Positions 6,051 through 8,888 of a stretch of DNA of 8,888 nt are shown in pieces (the stretch's first letter is position 1; each line of letters opens with the position of its first letter). Origin of the DNA: Mesorhizobium sp. (lineage in GTDB: Bacteria; Pseudomonadota; Alphaproteobacteria; Rhizobiales; Rhizobiaceae); assembly GCA_030698645.1 (NCBI GenBank), contig JAUYMV010000660.1, forward strand, positions 1 to 8,888. The letters are read 5' to 3'. Below the pieces are notes generated by a model that was not told where the DNA came from, made no database searches, and worked only from the letters and a program-made list of their open reading frames with translations. The position numbers and the translations under genes were made by a program.

Positions 6051-6128
6051 ATGTCGGAAATCTGGGGCGCGCAGCGCCTGGACGCAGCCTTATGCTGGCC
6101 GCCGGTCAAGGGCGCTAGGCATCGATGA
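6051..6128 (+). CDS. Possible 25-residue leader peptide translationally coupled to the ABC operon
   Basis: A very small open frame starts at ATG 6051, with GGGAGGAG (6041-6048) just 2 nt upstream, so the effective spacing from its purine-rich core is about 4-7 nt. It runs 25 codons (MSEIWGAQRLDAALCW, then PPVKGARHR). Its TGA (6126-6128) overlaps the ATG (6125) of the downstream ATPase as ATGA. The geometry suggests re-initiation coupling, or a remnant of a former gene. I recognise no family. There is no run of Leu, Ile or Val codons, so classical amino-acid attenuation is not supported. The ATPase has only weak ribosome-binding signals of its own (AAGGG 12 nt and TAGG 5 nt upstream). It may be a chance frame. 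Confidence 0.35.
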   Translation: MSEIWGAQRLDAALCWPPVKGARHR

Positions 6129-6880
6129 GCGAGGACACGATCCTCGAGGCGTCCGGCCTGACCAAGGAGTTCAAGGGCTTCGTCGCCGTCAACAATGTCG
6201 ATCTCAGGGTCAGGCGCGGTTCGATCCATGCGCTCATCGGGCCGAACGGCGCCGGCAAGACGACCTGCTTCAACCTGCTCACCAAGTTCCTACAGCCGAC
6301 GCGCGGCACGATCCGCTACAAGGGCCGCGACATCACCGCCATGCAGCCGGCCGACATCGCGCGGCTGGGGCTGGTGCGGTCGTTCCAGATTTCGGCGGTG
6401 TTTCCGCACATGACGGCGCTCGAGAACGTGCGCATCGCGCTGCAGCGCCGGCGCGGCGACAGTTTCGACTTCTGGCGCTCCGAACGCGCGCTGGTCGAGT
6501 TCAACGACGAGGCCGCATCGCTCCTGGCCGATGTCGGCCTGACCGAGTTCAAGGCGACCTTGGCCGGCGAACTTCCCTACGGACGCAAGCGCGCGCTGGA
6601 AATCGCCACGACGCTGGCGCTCGACCCGGAGATGCTCCTGCTCGACGAGCCGATGGCCGGCATGACTCAGGAGGACATCGACCGCATCTCCGCACTTATT
6701 CGCCGCATCTCGGCGAACCGCACCATCTTCATGGTCGAACACAATCTCTCGGTCGTCGCCTCGCTGTCGGACCGCATCACCGTTCTGGCGCGCGGCGAGG
6801 TGCTCGCGGAAGGCGACTACGCCGCCGTCTCGAAGGACCCGCGCGTGATCGAAGCCTATATCGGAGCCGGCCATGACTGA
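6125..6880 (+). CDS. LivG-like ABC transporter ATP-binding protein (HAAT family)
   Basis: One of two cytoplasmic ATPases powering a branched-chain-amino-acid-type importer. It has 251 residues, typical of LivG. Motifs: Walker A GPNGAGKT (39-46), Q-loop Q88 in VRSFQ, signature ELPYGRKRALEIA (149-161), Walker B MLLLDEP (170-176) and switch H206 in MVEHN. The signature reads PYGRK rather than SGGQ, a LivG-style deviation (the family commonly has AYGQQ). The long insert between the Q-loop and the signature is also typical of LivG, so this copy looks active. Its start overlaps the stop of the 25-codon frame. Its end overlaps the next gene by 8 nt, so the ATPases are translated together. Transport substrate cannot be told from the ATPase. 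Confidence 0.94.
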   Translation: MSEDTILEASGLTKEFKGFVAVNNVDLRVRRGSIHALIGPNGAGKTTCFNLLTKFLQPTRGTIRYKGRDITAMQPADIARLGLVRSFQISAVFPHMTALENVRIALQRRRGDSFDFWRSERALVEFNDEAASLLADVGLTEFKATLAGELPYGRKRALEIATTLALDPEMLLLDEPMAGMTQEDIDRISALIRRISANRTIFMVEHNLSVVASLSDRITVLARGEVLAEGDYAAVSKDPRVIEAYIGAGHD

Positions 6881-7616
6881 AGCGCCGCTCAACGATACGC
6901 CTGCGACGGCGCAGGTCACGCCGCTCCTCAAGGTGACGGAGCTGCAGGGGTGGTATGCCGAAAGCCATATCCTGCACGGCATCAATTTCGAGGTCGGCGC
7001 GGGCGAGGTGGTCACGCTGCTCGGCCGCAACGGCGCCGGCAAGACGACCACGCTCAAGGCCGTGATGGGCATTCTCGCCAAGCGTTCCGGGTCCGTCACG
7101 TTCGACGGCCAGGAGACGATCAAGCTGCCGTCGCGCGCCATTGCGCGGCTTGGCATCGCGCTCTGCCCGGAGGAACGCGCGATCTTCTCGTCGCTGTCGG
7201 TCGAGGAAAATCTGATGCTGCCGCCGCAGGTGCGGCCCGGCGGGCTGACGGTCGAGCAGATCTTCGAGCTATTCCCCAACATCAAGGAACGGCTCGCCAG
7301 CCAGGGCACCAAACTGTCGGGCGGCGAACAGCAGATGCTGGCGATCGGCCGCATCCTGCGCACCGGCGCAAAGCTGCTGCTGCTCGACGAGCCGACCGAG
7401 GGGCTGGCGCCCGTCATTGTCCAGCAGATCGGCCGCACCATCGCCAGGCTCAAGGACCAGGGCTTCACGATCGTGCTGGTCGAACAGAATTTCCGCTTCG
7501 CCGCATCGGTCGCCGACCGTCACTACGTGGTGGAACAGGGGCGCGTCATCGACACGATCCCCAATGACCAGCTCGACGCCAACACCGAGAAGCTGCACCG
7601 CTATCTTGGCGTCTGA
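6873..7616 (+). CDS. LivF-like ABC transporter ATP-binding protein (HAAT family)
   Basis: Second ATPase of the importer, pairing with the preceding LivG-like subunit at the membrane. It has 247 residues. Motifs: Walker A GRNGAGKT (51-58), signature LSGGEQQ (148-154) in canonical form, and Walker B LLLLDEPTEGLAP (168-180). The Q-loop position reads PEE (E100 region), and the switch His is replaced by Q205 in LVEQN; both replacements are usual for LivF, so the heterodimer probably has asymmetric ATP sites. The first 17 residues before the ABC core (MTEAPLNDTPATAQVTP) form a low-complexity extension longer than in E. coli LivF. ATG 6873 overlaps the previous gene, with GGAG at 6863-6866 giving 6-nt spacing. 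The substrate-binding protein follows 50 nt later. Confidence 0.95.
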   Translation: MTEAPLNDTPATAQVTPLLKVTELQGWYAESHILHGINFEVGAGEVVTLLGRNGAGKTTTLKAVMGILAKRSGSVTFDGQETIKLPSRAIARLGIALCPEERAIFSSLSVEENLMLPPQVRPGGLTVEQIFELFPNIKERLASQGTKLSGGEQQMLAIGRILRTGAKLLLLDEPTEGLAPVIVQQIGRTIARLKDQGFTIVLVEQNFRFAASVADRHYVVEQGRVIDTIPNDQLDANTEKLHRYLGV

Positions 7617-7632
7617 GGACAATGAACGACCC

Positions 7633-7647
7633 CGGCGCCTTGCGCCG
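7633..7647 (+). other. Intercistronic GC hairpin between the LivF-like gene and the binding-protein gene
   Basis: CGGCGC-CTT-GCGCCG forms a perfect 6-bp all-GC stem with a 3-nt loop, 4 nt before the AGGAGG of the binding-protein gene. No U tract follows, so it is not an obvious terminator. It may be an mRNA-processing or stabilising element that lets the binding protein be made in excess of the ATPases, a common arrangement in ABC operons. Confidence 0.4.
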
Positions 7648-7666
7648 AAACAGGAGGAGAAGACCA

Positions 7667-8860
7667 ATGAAGACGACAGGTTTCATTCTGACATCGCTTG
7701 CCGGCATCTTGCTGGCCGGCAGTGCCTACGCCCAGACGGCCGTCAAGATCGGCGTGCTCAACGACCGTTCCGGCATCTATGCCGACATCACCGGCGAGGG
7801 CTCGGCTGTCGCCGCCCAGATGGCCGCGGACGATTTCGGCACGGACAAGGGCATCACCGTCGAGATCGTCTCGGCCGATCACCAGAACAAGCCGGACATC
7901 GGCTCCAACATCGCCCGCCAGTGGTATGACACCGAAAACGTCGACGCGATCGCCGACGTGCCGACCTCGTCGGTGGCGCTCGCCATCAACGACATCACCA
8001 GGGAGAAGAACAAGGTCTTCCTGAACTCGGGCGCGGCCTCGTCGGATCTGACCGGCGCGAAATGCTCGCCCAACACGGTGCACTGGACCTACGACACCTG
8101 GGCGCTCGCCAATGGCACCGGCGGCGCGATGGTGGCGGCCGGCGGCAAGACCTGGTTCTTCGTCACCGCCGACTATGCGTTCGGCCATGCGCTCGAGCGC
8201 GACACTTCGGCCGTCGTCAAGGCCAATGGCGGCGAAGTGATCGGCGCCGTGCGCACGCCGTTCCCGGGCACCGACTTCTCGTCCTTCCTGCTGCAGGCGC
8301 AGTCGTCGGGCGCCCAGGTCATCGGCCTGGCCAATGCCGGCGGCGACACGATCAACTCGATCAAGCAGGCATCGGAGTTCGGCATCACCCAGGGCGGTCA
8401 GTCGCTGGCCGGCCTGCTGATGTTCGTCAACGACGTGCACGCGCTCGGCCTCGAGGTCGCGCAGGGTCTGGTTCTGACCGAAAGCTTCTACTGGGATCTC
8501 AACGACCAGACCCGCGCCTGGTCTGCGAAGTTCGAGGAAAAGACCGGCAAGAAGCCGTCGATGATCCAGGCCGGCGTCTACGGCGCGGTGCTTCATTACC
8601 TGAAGGCCGTCGAGGCGGCGGGCACCAAGGATGCCGCCGCGGTAATGGCCAAGATGAAGGAAATGCCGACCGACGATCCGCTGTTCGGCAAGGGCGTGGT
8701 GCGCGTCGACGGACGCAAGGTGCACGACATGTACCTCTTCCGCGTCAAGAAGCCGGCGGATTCGAAGGGCGAATGGGATCTCTACGAGACCGTCGCCACG
8801 ATCCCGGCCGACAAGGCCTTCCGACCGCTGGCCGACGGCGGCTGCTCGCTCGTCAAATAG
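7667..8860 (+). CDS. Periplasmic type-1 (LIV-family) substrate-binding protein of an ABC importer
   Basis: Secreted solute-binding protein that delivers ligand to the importer whose ATPases precede it. It has 397 residues. Residues 1-22 form a Sec signal peptide: MKTTG, a hydrophobic core FILTSLAGILLAG, and AYA before an expected cleavage ahead of Q23. The mature protein has the periplasmic-binding-fold type I pattern: VKIGVLNDRSGIYADITGEG, an ADVPTSSVALAIN loop, the HWTYDTWALANG segment, and the hinge FFVTADYAFG. There is no lipobox cysteine, so it is soluble. Two cysteines remain (in AKCSPN and near the C-terminus in GGCSLVK) and might form a disulfide. ATG 7667 follows AGGAGG (7652-7657) by 9 nt. 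An in-frame ATG at 7622 would prepend a Pro/Arg-rich stretch and is rejected. Ligand is unknown: the family covers amino acids, amides and aromatic acids. Permeases are absent from the window and probably follow. Confidence 0.95.
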   Translation: MKTTGFILTSLAGILLAGSAYAQTAVKIGVLNDRSGIYADITGEGSAVAAQMAADDFGTDKGITVEIVSADHQNKPDIGSNIARQWYDTENVDAIADVPTSSVALAINDITREKNKVFLNSGAASSDLTGAKCSPNTVHWTYDTWALANGTGGAMVAAGGKTWFFVTADYAFGHALERDTSAVVKANGGEVIGAVRTPFPGTDFSSFLLQAQSSGAQVIGLANAGGDTINSIKQASEFGITQGGQSLAGLLMFVNDVHALGLEVAQGLVLTESFYWDLNDQTRAWSAKFEEKTGKKPSMIQAGVYGAVLHYLKAVEAAGTKDAAAVMAKMKEMPTDDPLFGKGVVRVDGRKVHDMYLFRVKKPADSKGEWDLYETVATIPADKAFRPLADGGCSLVK

Positions 8861-8888
8861 GCTGACGAGCTTCGGACGCGCCGGCCAC

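Noticed and set aside
5831..6118. A possible 95-codon gene starting in the right arm of the palindrome
   Set aside because: Its GTG start is part of the palindrome, it lacks an SD, the product is Arg-rich without a family pattern, and it runs through the inverted repeats and the better-supported leader ORF.
7622..7666. Earlier start (ATG 7622) for the substrate-binding protein
   Set aside because: It would place an Arg/Pro-rich stretch before the signal peptide and translate through the hairpin; ATG 7667 has AGGAGG and gives a standard signal peptide.
7601..8725. A 374-codon minus-strand frame opposite the substrate-binding protein gene
   Set aside because: Composition is typical of an antisense shadow, there is no start context, and the binding protein on the plus strand has a clear signal peptide and SD.

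Overview
This is a GC-rich chromosomal window from an alphaproteobacterium. The order Hyphomicrobiales (Rhizobiales), perhaps a Mesorhizobium/Phyllobacteriaceae-type organism, is my inference from GuaA sequence character, the strong CTC/CTG leucine preference, the linkage of guaA to an RsmB/NOP-type methyltransferase, and the LIV-type ABC cassette. Most of the window is ordinary housekeeping and transport sequence. The unusual parts are a small accessory insertion and several regulatory structures.

Left part (1-2548, + strand): the 3' portion of an RsmB/NOP-family RNA m5C methyltransferase cut by the window edge, a TspO/MBR membrane protein, a PaaI-type hotdog thioesterase starting at 1445, and, 6 nt after it, a short MTA/SAH-nucleosidase-like protein. 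The last two look like one operon.

Middle (2549-4940): a FitAB/VapBC-type toxin-antitoxin pair (RHH antitoxin followed with zero spacing by a PIN-domain toxin) sits directly before guaA (GMP synthase). The toxin stop codon overlaps the guaA start as ATGA, so this mobile-type module is apparently fused translationally to an essential purine gene. The module's codon use (many TTG/CTT leucines) differs from that of guaA. A perfect 12-bp hairpin terminator ends guaA and also the convergent gene on the other side. The convergent gene's stop codon lies in the hairpin loop.

Middle-right (4925-5842, - strand): an ArsR-family winged-helix repressor and an AHSA1-type SRPBCC protein overlap by 4 nt (ATGA). 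Upstream is a perfect 18-bp inverted repeat with a 4-nt centre. It overlaps a good -35/-10 promoter, so it is a strong autoregulatory operator candidate. It also argues that the repressor starts at a TTG at 5766 rather than at a GTG inside the palindrome.

Right part (5843-8888, + strand): about 280 nt of gene-poor leader with inverted repeats, then a 25-codon mini-ORF with an excellent Shine-Dalgarno whose stop overlaps the start of a LivG-like ATPase. A LivF-like ATPase and a secreted type-1 periplasmic substrate-binding protein follow. This is part of a branched-chain-amino-acid-type (HAAT) importer. The two permease genes are not in the window and probably lie downstream.

I found no tRNA, rRNA, CRISPR array, insertion sequence or phage gene. 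No wholly new multi-gene system is evident. The best leads are the TA-guaA coupling, the ArsR palindrome and the coupled leader ORF.
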